From: Axinella damicornis
Lineage: Eukaryota; Porifera; Demospongiae; Axinellida; Axinellidae
Assembly (NCBI GenBank): GCA_963931865.1
Contig: OZ007516.1
Coordinates: 4,747,897 to 4,811,896, forward strand
Direction of reading: 5' to 3'
DNA length: 64,000 nucleotides
The notes below the pieces were generated by a model. The model had not been told where the DNA came from. It was given only the letters and a program-made list of their open reading frames with translations, and made no database searches. Shown here in pieces: positions 46,430 through 57,336 of the stretch. The position numbers were made by a program, and so were the translations under genes. The first letter of the stretch is position 1, and each line of letters starts with the position of its first letter.

Positions 46430-47008
46430 CAGAGCTGTGGTTATGGACACCATTCCTAATGGTTTTTGTAAACTGTATCGTATTGTCAGTCTGTTCCAAG
46501 TATTATCATAGCCTCGTTCATTGTTCTCAGGTCAGTTTGCGTGTGCATCGATATCATTTTTGTAGCCTTCGTGCACATGCAGGCGTATTCACAAGCTCCA
46601 TATGTGACCTACAATAGTTGCATTGGTGAATGTCATATATAGTAGGTGAAGTATAATCATCAACTCTGCATGCTGTGCATGGCTATAGTTAATACCAAGA
46701 ACATCTCTTTACCAACCATAAGAAACAGCTCTAATTAAGGAAGCAAAAACCCTGTATTAAAGTATAACGCCTATAGTTTAAAGCCCCCATATAAATTCTT
46801 ATGGGAGCTCATGACGGCTTTTGCAGTCATTGGTTGGTAAAGAATTATCTCTCTATATACACTCGTCTCCGTACCATGGAGGCATAGTATACCCAAAGGG
46901 GATGGGGTTAGGCCTCTACACATGCATGCAATTGAGGTCATATATACTTCAATTGTTCAGCTTTCTCGTATAATTAAGTTCTCCAATACAAGCACGTTTA
47001 GATATGTA
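46430..47008. other. Gap with a possible small MITE
   Basis: TTTACCAACCATAAG near 46708 and ATTGGTTGGTAAAG near 46828 form an inverted pair about 135 bp apart. Nothing else is seen. Confidence 0.4.
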
Positions 47009-47217
47009 CAGTCAAACCTCCAATAGTGGACCCTCCGAGATAGGGACACAATATAATACACCTCTCTACAAAGGACGCTTTTCAAGCTAGATCCCAAATA
47101 ATTGGTTTGCCATACATTTTGAACCTCCGAGAAGAGGACAACCTCTCTACAAAGGACAAAAGACTTGAATTTATATTGTTCCCAAAGTGTCCTTTGTTCG
47201 GAGGTTAAATTTGACTG
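47009..47217. mobile_element. CAGTCAAACCTCC MITE with TA flanks
   Basis: CAGTCAAACCTCC at the left and GGAGGTTAAATTTGACTG at the right, with TA on each side. Tc1/mariner-type non-autonomous element of 209 bp. Confidence 0.75.
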
Positions 47218-47434
47218 TAGTATATTCCAAAGGTCAAATTTCATTGTTAACTGCGTACACAATCATACACACAGTTAAATAAGCTGAGCAATCAATTGCA
47301 AAAGTACATACAGTATATACGTAGCAAATGCTCTTGACAATGGACTTGCATATGGACAAGATGAACTCAACACAATAATTAGTGAGAAGTAGCTGGCTGA
47401 GTCAGCATCAGCACATACCCTCAAGACAGGCATG

Positions 47435-48344
47435 TTAGATGGACTGCAAGTAAGCAACACCAGTCTGGAGTTGGCCATTACGTAAGTCCTTATAGGTCAC
47501 AATAGCATACTCTAATGTCTGTTGGCATGCATGAACTTGGTCAGTAGAGACAATGTCGTAGTTCGGTGGAATGGGAACATCGTCGTAGTCTGCTGGGTCT
47601 GTGTGCGGCCACGAGAAATAGAACACCTTGTACTCTGACCCAGAACGAAGGGCGGCTACCCTATGATCACCATCTTTGAAGTGGGAAAACCACTTGTAGT
47701 TAAGTGAGCCGTAGAAGTAGCCTTCAGACATGTTTAGATCGTTCACGGGTACGATATAGCCTTCGTCAATGAAGATTTGCGACCCATTGTAGGAAAACCA
47801 CGCTCGGGAACTGTTCCAGACGTTTTTACCTTCACGTAGCAATTTAATACAACCGTCTTCGACAGTATATTCTCGCAGGTATGCCAGTGGTGGATGACTT
47901 AGTATGAGAGCAATGTTTGCTGGATGGTTCTGGATGTCAGTATACCCATAAGAGCCTGGAGCTAACTGAACTGGGCATTCTTTGTAAGTACGATCGACAA
48001 CATTGACACAAACTACGCTTGTCACTGTTTCACTGGCGTCTGGAATAACACAGGCCAGGTTCCCAACTACAAACAGACTTGTGGCCTTCTTAACCGGATA
48101 AGGAATGGTCTTGAATTCACCAAAACGCAGAATACTCATGTGACCATCATGCGTCACCACGGCAACCTCATCCTGCGCTGATTCATTGATCATCCTGATT
48201 GCCACAAATTCTCCAGGGAGAGGTAGCGGGAAGCTTTTCATCTCAATTTGTTCGACCACATCGTACAGCACCATGTGCATGGAGTCAGCTGACAGTGCAG
48301 CAATGTTACCACCAGTGTCACAACCAGTGGAGATTTGCTCATAC
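47435..48344 (-). CDS. 3' exon of an unrecognised propeller-like protein
   Basis: Open from a plausible acceptor (AATCCAG/GTATGAG at 48344) to the stop at 47435. The first internal Met is at 48280. Short blocks such as VAVVTHDGHMSILRFG and ATSLFVVGNLACVIP resemble beta-propeller (WD40- or Kelch-like) strands. AWFSYNGSQIFIDEGYIVP and VFYFSWPHTDP are distinctive, but I cannot name the family. The upstream exon was not found; the adjacent sequence (48346-49499) is palindrome-rich and may have displaced it. It could also be a complete short gene starting at 48280. Confidence 0.55.
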
Positions 48345-48357
48345 CTGGATTGTGAGG

Positions 48358-48763
48358 AATGAGTAGGCTATCATGATGGATGCAGTGTGACAGGGCAGAC
48401 TATATCCTCAGTCTTCCAGCCTTGTAGGGCCTCCATTTCTGGCAATGAAGGGTTTTTTCTGGGTCGGGTGGTCATTGGCCAAGAACCATGACTATTGAAA
48501 GTTTGTTGCTTAGAGTCACAAATTTACATGGGATGGCTGGAAGGACACTTGTGTGAGGTTTAGAAGTATGAAATGCATATTCTGGGTCAATTCATAGGCT
48601 AAACGAACAGTCTGCCTAGCCTGCCTAGCCTCGTTCCCGGGAACGAGGATATAGTCTGCCCTGTCACACTGCATCAGTCATGATGGCCTACTCGTTCACC
48701 CTGACCCTGAAAAAAAAAATCCTTCATTGCCAGAAATGGAGGCCCTACACAAGGCTGGAAGAC
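48358..48763. repeat. Two inverted pairs in shuffled order
   Basis: Segment A (48358-48409) is the complement of 48646-48697, and segment B (48410-48470) is the complement of 48699-48763. The right side is ordered A' B', where a simple palindrome would give B' A'. E7 lies exactly at the left edge of A'. Confidence 0.65.
48626..48651. mobile_element. Foldback element E7 (26-bp minimal palindrome)
   Basis: TAGCCTCGTTCCC is joined directly to GGGAACGAGGATA with no arms or loop. The flanks tagcctgcc (48617-48625) and tagtctgcc (48652-48660) match at 8/9. Confidence 0.65.
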
Positions 48764-48903
48764 TGTTTCCTATGCCCATTTCTGCAAAGGAGGAGAGAAT
48801 GGCCGACCCAGTGGCAGCAAAGCCCCAGACCGCAGTCATGCTGTCTTCACCCTACTTACTGCAAGTCTTGTGTTCATTATGGAACTCAGGGCAGGGTCTC
48901 AAG

Positions 48904-48957
48904 TAGCCTAGATCCCCAGCTCTCATTCTCGAAAATGGGAGCCTAGGAACGAGGCTA
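48904..48957. mobile_element. Foldback element E8 (54 bp, 9-bp TSD)
   Basis: TAGCCTAGATCCCCAGCTC and GAGCCTAGGAACGAGGCTA-type ends. The flanks ggtctcaag (48895-48903) and ggtctcagg (48958-48966) match at 8/9. Confidence 0.65.
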
Positions 48958-49499
48958 GGTCTCAGGCAAACACAGCACTTGGCTTCACCTTGTGCTGTAT
49001 ACACCTCTCGACCCACCCATCGTGCAATATATCCCGTAGCACACTTTAAATTCCCCATGTAGATTGGTTCTCTTATTCTGTACTGCAGGTTTTGGCTGCA
49101 CACTCAGGCATACGTGCATATACACCGGAACGTGTAACAATATCGATGTTCGGCAGGAAGTACATACTTTAGGTATAGGTACCAGAAACATGCACACATC
49201 TATGTCCCTAATATACCCTAATCCATCGCCTTACTTCCTACCGGACCAATAACCATTTCAATATCGGTATATTAATAATAGAAAGGCTCAGATATTACAT
49301 TGTTGTGATTAATTGAGCACAAGACAATTATTGTTGTACAATGCAAGTCCATGCATGTGGGACAGGAGTGTTATAATAGAGTCCACAAGCCCGGCCATAT
49401 GACTGCTGCACTGGGAGTTCCGTGAAAGATGTTTCAATGGAAGGCAAGCTGCCGAGTCACACTACACCAAACTCTGTGGCAGGGATTTGCAGCTGCTAG

Positions 49500-49549
<50 letters not shown>

Positions 49550-51760
49550 ACACATACACTAGTTGGTATTGAACCATTTAAGCTGTCACGAAAATGCACC
49601 AGAAAGCAATTTCGATCTTTTCCCCATGTTCCCTATGTTCTCATAACCCAGTTTTATTGACTTGACCTTTCTTTTAGAAGCCACACTGGAAATGTTGCCG
49701 GCTGCATCTGTCGTGCCCGGGTGGATAGCACAAAGATGAGGACCGATAAGATGCGCAGACTGTTACTGAATAGTGCTGTCATCTTCTTTCCGTCTGTCGA
49801 TATCGCGATCTTGAACGTGTAGGCGTGGCTCAGTGTGTACGTGTCCGGATCCGGAGACTAACGTACACGTGTCGGACAGACAGCATGGCATAGGACTATG
49901 AATTTTCGGGAGTGGGCACTGTACTACCAAGCTGAGGTACACTCAATCAAGAAATATGTTTACATTAGAAACTGAGTTGTTGTTCCTCACCTCGTTCCCT
50001 GGGAACGAGACTACACACTGTGCAGATGAAATGAGTCACGGTAGTCATGCATGCTGGACTGAATAATTAATTGTTTGTGGGCCAAATTGTGGCCAACTGA
50101 ACGGCTGTCTCACTTCACTTGTTTGGACACTTACATGCTGGTAGCATAGATATAGCTGCTTGCTATCAGCAAGTATAGCATATCTACACTTGCAGGTAGT
50201 TTAGACTCGTGCAGAACTCAAGCATTGTGCTGTTACTTAACAATCCAGATAGAGTATGTCCATGATTATTGAAACTCTGCATGCAGCATTATTAGTCAAG
50301 CAGCTCCCCAGCTACAGGTTGAATGGATCAGTGAAAAAGAGTATGATTATTTCGAAAGAGGAAATCCATTCAGAGTGCATTCTCACTGGGTGCGTTCAGT
50401 GGACAGCTGTGTCAGTGCCCATTCACTGCCTAGTATACAACAGCTGTTGTTCAAGCAGTAGACATTGCTCAAGCTTGATCTATTATTTGCATAGTCCTCT
50501 TGCATATGTATCTCATAGGATGTTAGCTACATAGGTATTGTCAGGTGGTTCTTGTTTTCTAAGCAACCAAGGTGATGAATGGCTTATTTGCCAGGCTTAG
50601 GTTATACTGTGTATGTGAAAAGTGAAAAATGGTTATCAGTTCTTGGGAAAGTTAAGTGTTGTGATTATGATTATACGTTACAACAATGTTTAAACAGTAG
50701 AGTCATGCAGTTGACTCTTATGTAGGGGATAGAGTGAACATGCATGATACAAAAAGCTCAAAACGGTCAACTATATGACTACGTACCCCCCTCCCTACAT
50801 ATCTTTTTTCATTACACATGTTAAAAGATCTGTAGGGATTCTACGGTATACTGAAATGTTTTATGCTCTCATCCCTACCTTGTTTCCCTGCTTTTGCTGT
50901 TCTGCTATCCCTGCATCTCAATTTTTTTAATGTTGTTTACTCTTGTATCATATACAATAGCTAAAAGGACTCACTATCAAGAGACGGAGAGCTTAAGTGT
51001 GTGTGTGCCTGGTTAGTCGTGATGCTGCAAACATAAATGCAGAGTTAGTATACTTGGTCATGTACCTCTGGAATCTCTTATTGTGCTTGGTTGCACATGC
51101 ATACACATGTATAATTATAGTCGATTGTATGAATTACTGCCATTCAGACTGTTTATACTTAGTGGGAAAGGCCAATTGCATTGTTTTCACCATCTTTGAT
51201 GAGGGTATGTGAAAAGTGAAAATGGTTATCGAATGCAGTTCTTGGGAATATCAAGTTTGTGAAGTGCAGTATAGCTGCACTGAGTCAGCTAGTAGATAAA
51301 AGATTTCACTCTCAAGTTGTGTGTATACATGACAAATTGTTTATAATAACAGTTACTGGATTGAGCTTCAATATCCACAAGAATCATTGGCTAATTATAC
51401 CTAAGCTACACATGACGTTACTATTCTTCAAAATCATGCCGATCAGTTCTCGGGAATGATCTGTTTTTGGGAAAGATCAGTTTTTTATGCACATTTGTAA
51501 ACCCTCATAGAAGTAGCTATTTCACTGAGATTGTGCATGAGGAGAAAAAGCTTTTGTACATGTATTCCTGATTATTGGTTAGTAATAATGAGACGTTTAA
51601 TAGCCAGTTCATTGCTGCATCAGTTGATATGTAATTGATCATCTTCATCTAGAGTCATCAATTGGTGTGTGTACCGGTATGCATACTGACGAAGAGTAAT
51701 AATATTGCACTCGGCGTGATTATCTTGCATGCATATCAATTTCTCTCTACAGGAGACAGA
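49500..51760. other. Gene-poor gap upstream of the membrane-protein pseudogene
   Basis: Begins with a 36-C run and an (AC)n tract. A 26-bp foldback-family palindrome (CCTCGTTCCCTGGGAACGAG) lies near 49990. GTATGTGAAAAGTGAAAA recurs at 50609 and 51205. 50790-50930 is an inverted copy of the AGCAGAACAGC repeat. No coding exon is recognised. Confidence 0.5.
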
Positions 51761-54700
51761 ATGGCTAGCAGTGCTGAAACACTGTTGATGGTGCTTGTGA
51801 TTGTTTTGGCCCTGAGAGCTTGTAGCTGTGAGTGTGTGTACTATGTGAAACCATCTCAGCGCACCATGTGCCCAGCTGGTCCATGTTTCACACTGGAGGA
51901 CTATTACTAGTGGCAGTGAAGTGTTCACCTCGGACACTGTATTCTGTTTCCTACCTGGCGTCCACTACATAAAAGCAAAACTTCGTCCATTTCACTGGTT
52001 TGCAGTAGTAAGGAATGTAGTTAACATTACTTTTGTGGGTGTTAACTCAACTGGAGAGTTTCTAAGCACTGAAAACCCAGCTATTCAGAGTGCAATTGTG
52101 TGTGGTGGCGGCACTGTGTCTGCAAATGCAGGTATTGCATTCATCAATGTAACAGACCTGAGCATAGTTGGACTGCAGTTTGAGTCATGCGGGGCAGTCA
52201 TCCCACAGTCAGTTCTGCAGGAAATTTACACTACCCAAACAAAGTCTACTCATTCCATTGGAGCTTTGAAGACTGCATTGTTTTTGGCAAATGTACAGTC
52301 GTTTGCAATGATAAACACTGTTGTAGTGGCCAGCTATGGCTATGGCATTTTTGGGATTAATGTGGTGGGGAGTTTGAATTCAGTATTATTTAGTCGAAAT
52401 AACTACCGTGCTTACTATCTTGAGCGGAAATGTTATTGTGCAAATCGTTTGGAACTTCACTGCCGAGGAGGTAATGCCCTTTTTCTGTTTCAAGATCCAG
52501 CAAGTGAGTCTCAACGCGATAGAGGAACTCGCAGGCTTGAAATCAAGAACACGTCGTTCTATTATGGAGTGAATCTGTGCAATTCTAATCATCATCCTTC
52601 ATACGTACACTCTGGTGGAGGGTTTGGAGTCATTCTCAGTCAAAGTAGCTACAGAGCGGAGGTAATTCTTGATACCGTGCATGCTGAGGGAAATTCTGGG
52701 GAAAATGGTGGAAATATGTACTTTTTCATTTCAGACGTTGTTGAAAATTCATCAGTCAGAATTCAGCATAGCTACATAGGGCATGGTAATGAAATCATTG
52801 CTAGTCACATTTACGGTAAAGGAGCTGGGATAATGCTAATGTATGGAGAGCTACCTTCACGAACTGAAAGAAGCTCCATCACTCAGCTGAACACCTTTAC
52901 TGTGATGAATATTGCACAATATCTCACAACATAGCAGATCAAGGTGCTGGAATGTATATCAAGATTACTGCCTATGAATACAAGCAACAGAACTCGCATA
53001 TTACTGTTGAGAATTCCTCCATCACTGATAATACTGGTTTCATTGGACTTGGTGCATTAATACGTGTACATCACCATTCACCACATGCAGCTGCCCCTTC
53101 GGTAACTTTTCAAACATGTATATAGCTTGTCAAGAAATAAGTTCAATCGAAAGATGGTGGTTCAACAGAATCCTCGAGGACTGCATTTCAATTATCCGAT
53201 CATTGGTACTTTGTGGGTGGTATCCGTGAACCAACTGAATATCATTAACTGCACATTCTACCAAAATTCCATTACAGCACTAGCTGCAAAAGAAAGCAAC
53301 ATTGTGTTCAATGGAAACAATAGTTTCATTTCTAATGTTGGACTAACTGGAGGGGGCATTGGATTAGTTTCATCAAAAATATTTTCCCAAGCTCCCTCAA
53401 AACTTCTTTTTCGTGACAACTTAGCCTTGCAAAAGGGAGGAGCAATTTATGTTGAAGATTCACCTCTTTAGCCGTTTGTCATGCGTAGCTGTTTCTTCCA
53501 GCTATATAACAATGTATTACCTCATCGTGGTTCAGACGTTGAAGTCGTGTTCTCAAACAACTCAGCTGTAATTTCCGGCAACTCGATTTATGGAGGTATG
53601 AAGACTGCTATCAAAAGCCAATATCTCTTTATCAAGGAAACAAGGGAGAAACTGTAATTCAGAGACTGTTTCACTTTGATCGTAATAGGAACTCTGAAAT
53701 TGCTTCGGACCCATTCGACATAATTATGTGTCTGTGACAATGGCCAATTTGACTGTGATAAGCACATTTCAAAGAACCGACAAATACACCAGATCAAATC
53801 ACATCCCGGCGAAGTATTTGCAGTATCACTGGTAGCTGTAGGCCAAGAACAGGGAATAGTACCTGCCTCTATTTTTGCCAGTTTACTTCATTCTCACTAC
53901 CAGCTAGCGCATCTGGGAAAAGGACAAGATTCACAGTTAACTGGTAAAGCATGCACAGATGTTGAATATTCTGTTTTCTCGAATGCTTCGTATGAATATT
54001 ATTAAGGTGACAGTAGGCAAAGGACATTTCTATGGGTACTATAAAGTGTTGAATGTTAGCCTTCTTTCATGTCCCTGTGGCTTTGCTCTTACACCATCTG
54101 GTAAGTGTGACTGTGACCCCATGCTCAAGAGGCATGGTATTCATACGTGCAGTGTCAACCAAAGAACAATATACCGAAACATGAATGTTTGGATGAAGGC
54201 CATCGACAATACCAGTCTTGTCATTCACAACCATTGCCCTCTGGATTACTGCAGTGTGGAAGCACTAAACATTAGTCTGGACAACCCTGATGATCAGTGT
54301 TCTGCAAACCATTCCGGCACTCTCTGTGGAGGGTGCAAAACAAACTTTAGTCGCATCTTAGGCGGCTCGCAATGCTTTAAGTGTTCAAATGCCTATATCA
54401 CCCTGGTGATTCCATTTGCAATCGCAGGAATTGCTCTGGTTCTTTTTCTCTTTGTCCTCAATTTAACAACCGGTGTCGGTACGATTAATGGATTGATATT
54501 CTATGCAAATATTGTTGCAGTGGGCAAGACTGTCATTTTCCCAATGAAATCTATGAATGTACTGACAGTGTTCATAGCCTGGGTGAATCTTGATCTAGGT
54601 ATAGAGAGTTGTTTCTTTGATGGTCTGGATATTTATGTGAAAACATGCATGGTTGCAGTTGGTTTTTCCGGTCTATATTTGGAGTATTGTTGGAGTCACA

Positions 54701-55733
54701 GTAATTGCTGGTAAGCTATCGATGAAGGTAGCCGGATCTCTTACTTCCAATGCTGTTCCTGTACTAGCTACTCTGTTCCTCCTCTCGTATTCAAAAATTC
54801 TTCAAACAATCATTGCTATGGCTTCTTTTACCACTATAAAATACCCTGATGGACCAGTCACTGTTTGGATGTATGACGGAAATGTACCATACCTCAAAGG
54901 AAAACACATAGTTCTTTTTCTTTCTGGTGTTTTCATTGTTGTGCTAATTTCAATTCCGTACACACTGCTGTTTCTCTTTGGCCAGTGCCTCTTGGCAAAC
55001 TCCAGATGCAAAATCCTCAGGTGGGTTAATACACTAATGCCTCTACTAGATGCTTACCAAGCTCCTTACAAAGCAAAACACCGCTATTGGACTGGGCTTC
55101 TAGATCTGCTACTTGTGCGAGTCATTACATTTGTAGTTCTTTCAATCAACCCTCAAGGTATATGTAGTCCAGACAAAAATCTTCTTGTCCTGGCAGTTGT
55201 AATTCTGCTGCTCTTTTTCATTCTTACAATTTCTGGCGGTGTTTACAGAAGCTGGGGACTAAATGTACTCGAAGCATCGTTCCTCTTTAATTTAGGTATT
55301 CTTTTTTCTGCCACATTTTACATAAGGCTGGTAGGAGATGACAATCAGTTTACTGATGCATATCTATCCTCAACGAACTCAACCACAGACAGAGTGATGC
55401 ATTTCATCCAGGGACCAGCAGAACTCAACCAAGCAGCTGTATTTTATGCATCAGTGAGCATAGCTTTAACGACTTTTGTTGGAATTGTTGTGTACCATGT
55501 TGTGGTGCTAGTCAAAAAGACAGAGATATGGGCAACAAGAATTCAGCCACATTTCCTGCGCACAACACACTTGGCTAGCTGTTTCAATGTTTCAACAAGT
55601 GAAAAATCAGTCAAATAGAAATGCTACCTTTGTTGATTCACAAGAAGACATTCCGATGGAGTAAAGACCGGACTTCACAACCGTCAGCTATATTGAAGCT
55701 CGCGAACCACTGCTTGAATCCAGTGCATTGTAG
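51761..55733 (+). pseudogene. Sponge-type beta-helix/multi-span membrane protein, broken
   Basis: Homologous frames run from a signal peptide (MASSAETLLMVLVIVLALR) through parallel beta-helix-like ectodomain repeats (NVTDLSIVGLQF, NVQSFAMINTVV, VSVNQLNIINCTF). A Cys-rich stretch follows (CSANHSGTLCGGCKTNF), then at least six membrane spans (FIAWVNLDLGIE, VPVLATLFLLSYSKI). The end, EAREPLLESSAL, is reached at 55731-55733. Frame changes occur near 51903, 52915, 53115, 53600, 53735, 54000, 54665 and 55590, and an in-frame TAG lies at 53469-53471. The body is intron-free, with only a 5' acceptor (CTCTCTACAG) before the start. The family is one I associate with large expansions in sponges; its function is unknown. 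Several lesions this dense argue for a real pseudogene. Confidence 0.8.
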
Positions 55734-55942
55734 TCACCCTTACATAACTATCCCAATTCATTCGATCCTCTTCCTGCTAACATTTCCTTTAAATCTTAAT
55801 ATATACTCTTCTGATGTGCTTTTGCAGTTAAGTTTGTATTCCATTTGCAGCCGAAAAAATGTAAATTGTTTTGGGACAAATTGTTTAGTTTGAGTGAGTG
55901 TGTTATAGCCATGAGAATGCCGGTGAGTCTGTGAAGTAATAT
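55734..55942. other. Spacer between pseudogene and LTR element
   Basis: 3' flank of the pseudogene. No feature is seen. Confidence 0.4.
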
Positions 55943-56363
55943 TGTAATGTAAATTGGTCGAACAGTTAATTAATGATTACATGATGTTGTTTTGAATGTA
56001 ATGATCTCATTTGTGTATGTTGCTGAACTACCTTATTTGTGCATTTGGTTTATGGTATCATACTTGCTGTATATTCAGGTATTTCCTGTTGGTCTGCTGA
56101 GTTTGTATCACATGTCCTCTATTCACTGAATAGCACTGTCCCCACAGTGTTTTCGCTGTCACCTTCAAATCTTGGTTTAACATGCACCTGTCTGTCTCTG
56201 CTGGTTTTGTAAGGTCACATCACCTTCCACCATAATTAGGTCATGCGTTTGTATATAAGCAGACATTTCATTTGGCTATGTCATGTTCATGCTTTGCTGT
56301 TGCTTGCACCTTATAATAATATTTGCACAGTCCTAATTGCGCCTTACGGCGAGTGCGACTGTA
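55943..56363 (+). repeat. 5' LTR
   Basis: Begins TGTAATGTAAATTGGTCG and ends GAGTGCGACTGTA. A TATA box (GTATATAAGC, 56251-56260) sits in the expected promoter part. It is identical to the 3' LTR. Confidence 0.9.
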
Positions 56364-56422
56364 GTTAGCAATTAGCCACGCTACAATTGGCGTAGTCGGC
56401 AGGATCCCTGCGATCGAGAAGA

Positions 56423-57292
56423 ATGGCTACGAGACCATTAGTGCTGCCCGAAACCTTCAACGGCGAAGGCAGATGGGAAGAGTGGGCATACCACTTTGAA
56501 AGTGTGGCCGACGTGAACGGCTGGGATGGAGGCCAGAAACTGAAATGGCTGAAAGTGCGCTTGACTGGGAGAGCGCAAATTGCATTCCAGCGTTTGCCAG
56601 AAGGGGCCCAAGGAGATTTCAAAGAGGCTAAGAAGGCCCTGACTGAGCGGTTCGAGCCGAAGAGTCGCCAAACTCGTTATCAAGCCGAATTTCAGACCCG
56701 ACACAAAAAGAAGACGGAAGGGTGGGCCGATTTCGCTGAAGACTTGAAGCAGCTCGCCGATCATGCATTTCCCGACCTAGAGGAGAAAGCGAGAGAACGC
56801 TTGGCCCTCAACTCGTACCTGCAACAGCTGGACCATCCTCAAGTCGCTTTCAGTGTCAAGCAAAAGTGTCCGAACACGTTAGACGATGCAGTGAGTGCGA
56901 CCTTGCAGATGGAAACATTCTTGCCATTGAAAGGCAGTGGATTGAGTGTCGCCGGTGTCGAGGTGGACGAAGAGACCACCGTCGCGGCAGTAAACCCCCA
57001 GGACAAGCTGGTGACCCTAGTGGAGAAGCTGGTAGAGAGGGTGGAGAAGCTGGAACACGGGCGGCCACCGAACGAGTGGCCGTCGACCGAGCGAAAACGA
57101 CCCTGGGAACAACAGTCGGCGAGGACCCCGACATGGCAATCCGGCGAATCTGCTGGAGAGAGAGGCCCACAGAGAGCTAAGACGGCAGCGGCAAGTAGGC
57201 CTGCCCGATTTGACGGACTTTGTTGGCGGTGCGATAAGAAGGGCCATGTGGCGCGGAACTGCCATCAGGGTCGACAGCCTCAGGGAAACTAG
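56423..57292 (+). CDS. gag: Gag polyprotein of the gypsy element
   Basis: 289 codons, intact. The N-terminal half is a capsid-like retrotransposon Gag region (LPETFNGEGRWEEWAYHFE, LKWLKVRLTGRAQ, RFEPKSRQTRYQAEF). The C-terminal part is basic. One CCHC zinc knuckle lies at about residues 267-280 (CWRCDKKGHVARNC), which binds nucleic acid. Its last codons contain a GGGAAAC slip heptamer at 57283-57289, in the frame that a minus-one shift requires, directly before the TAG stop. The upstream 60 nt are leader after the primer-binding site. Confidence 0.9.
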   Translation: MATRPLVLPETFNGEGRWEEWAYHFESVADVNGWDGGQKLKWLKVRLTGRAQIAFQRLPEGAQGDFKEAKKALTERFEPKSRQTRYQAEFQTRHKKKTEGWADFAEDLKQLADHAFPDLEEKARERLALNSYLQQLDHPQVAFSVKQKCPNTLDDAVSATLQMETFLPLKGSGLSVAGVEVDEETTVAAVNPQDKLVTLVEKLVERVEKLEHGRPPNEWPSTERKRPWEQQSARTPTWQSGESAGERGPQRAKTAAASRPARFDGLCWRCDKKGHVARNCHQGRQPQGN

Positions 57293-57326
57293 AGACCCTC
57301 GGCGCGAGGAGCCGAGCGCACGAGGG
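57283..57326 (+). promoter_or_regulatory. Predicted -1 ribosomal frameshift site (gag to pol)
   Basis: G GGA AAC in the gag frame is followed by the stop TAG. About eight bases on, CTCGGC (57298-57303) can pair with GCCGAG (57311-57316). Alternatively CCCTCG can pair with CGAGGG (57321-57326). The pol frame is minus one to gag and is open from the slip site to the pol ATG. Confidence 0.7.
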
Positions 57327-57336
57327 TGAAAAAGAC

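Noticed and set aside
56388..56405. Naming the primer tRNA of the gypsy element
   Set aside because: The TGG-initial site is plausible, but I cannot match it to a specific tRNA 3' end without a tRNA set from this organism.
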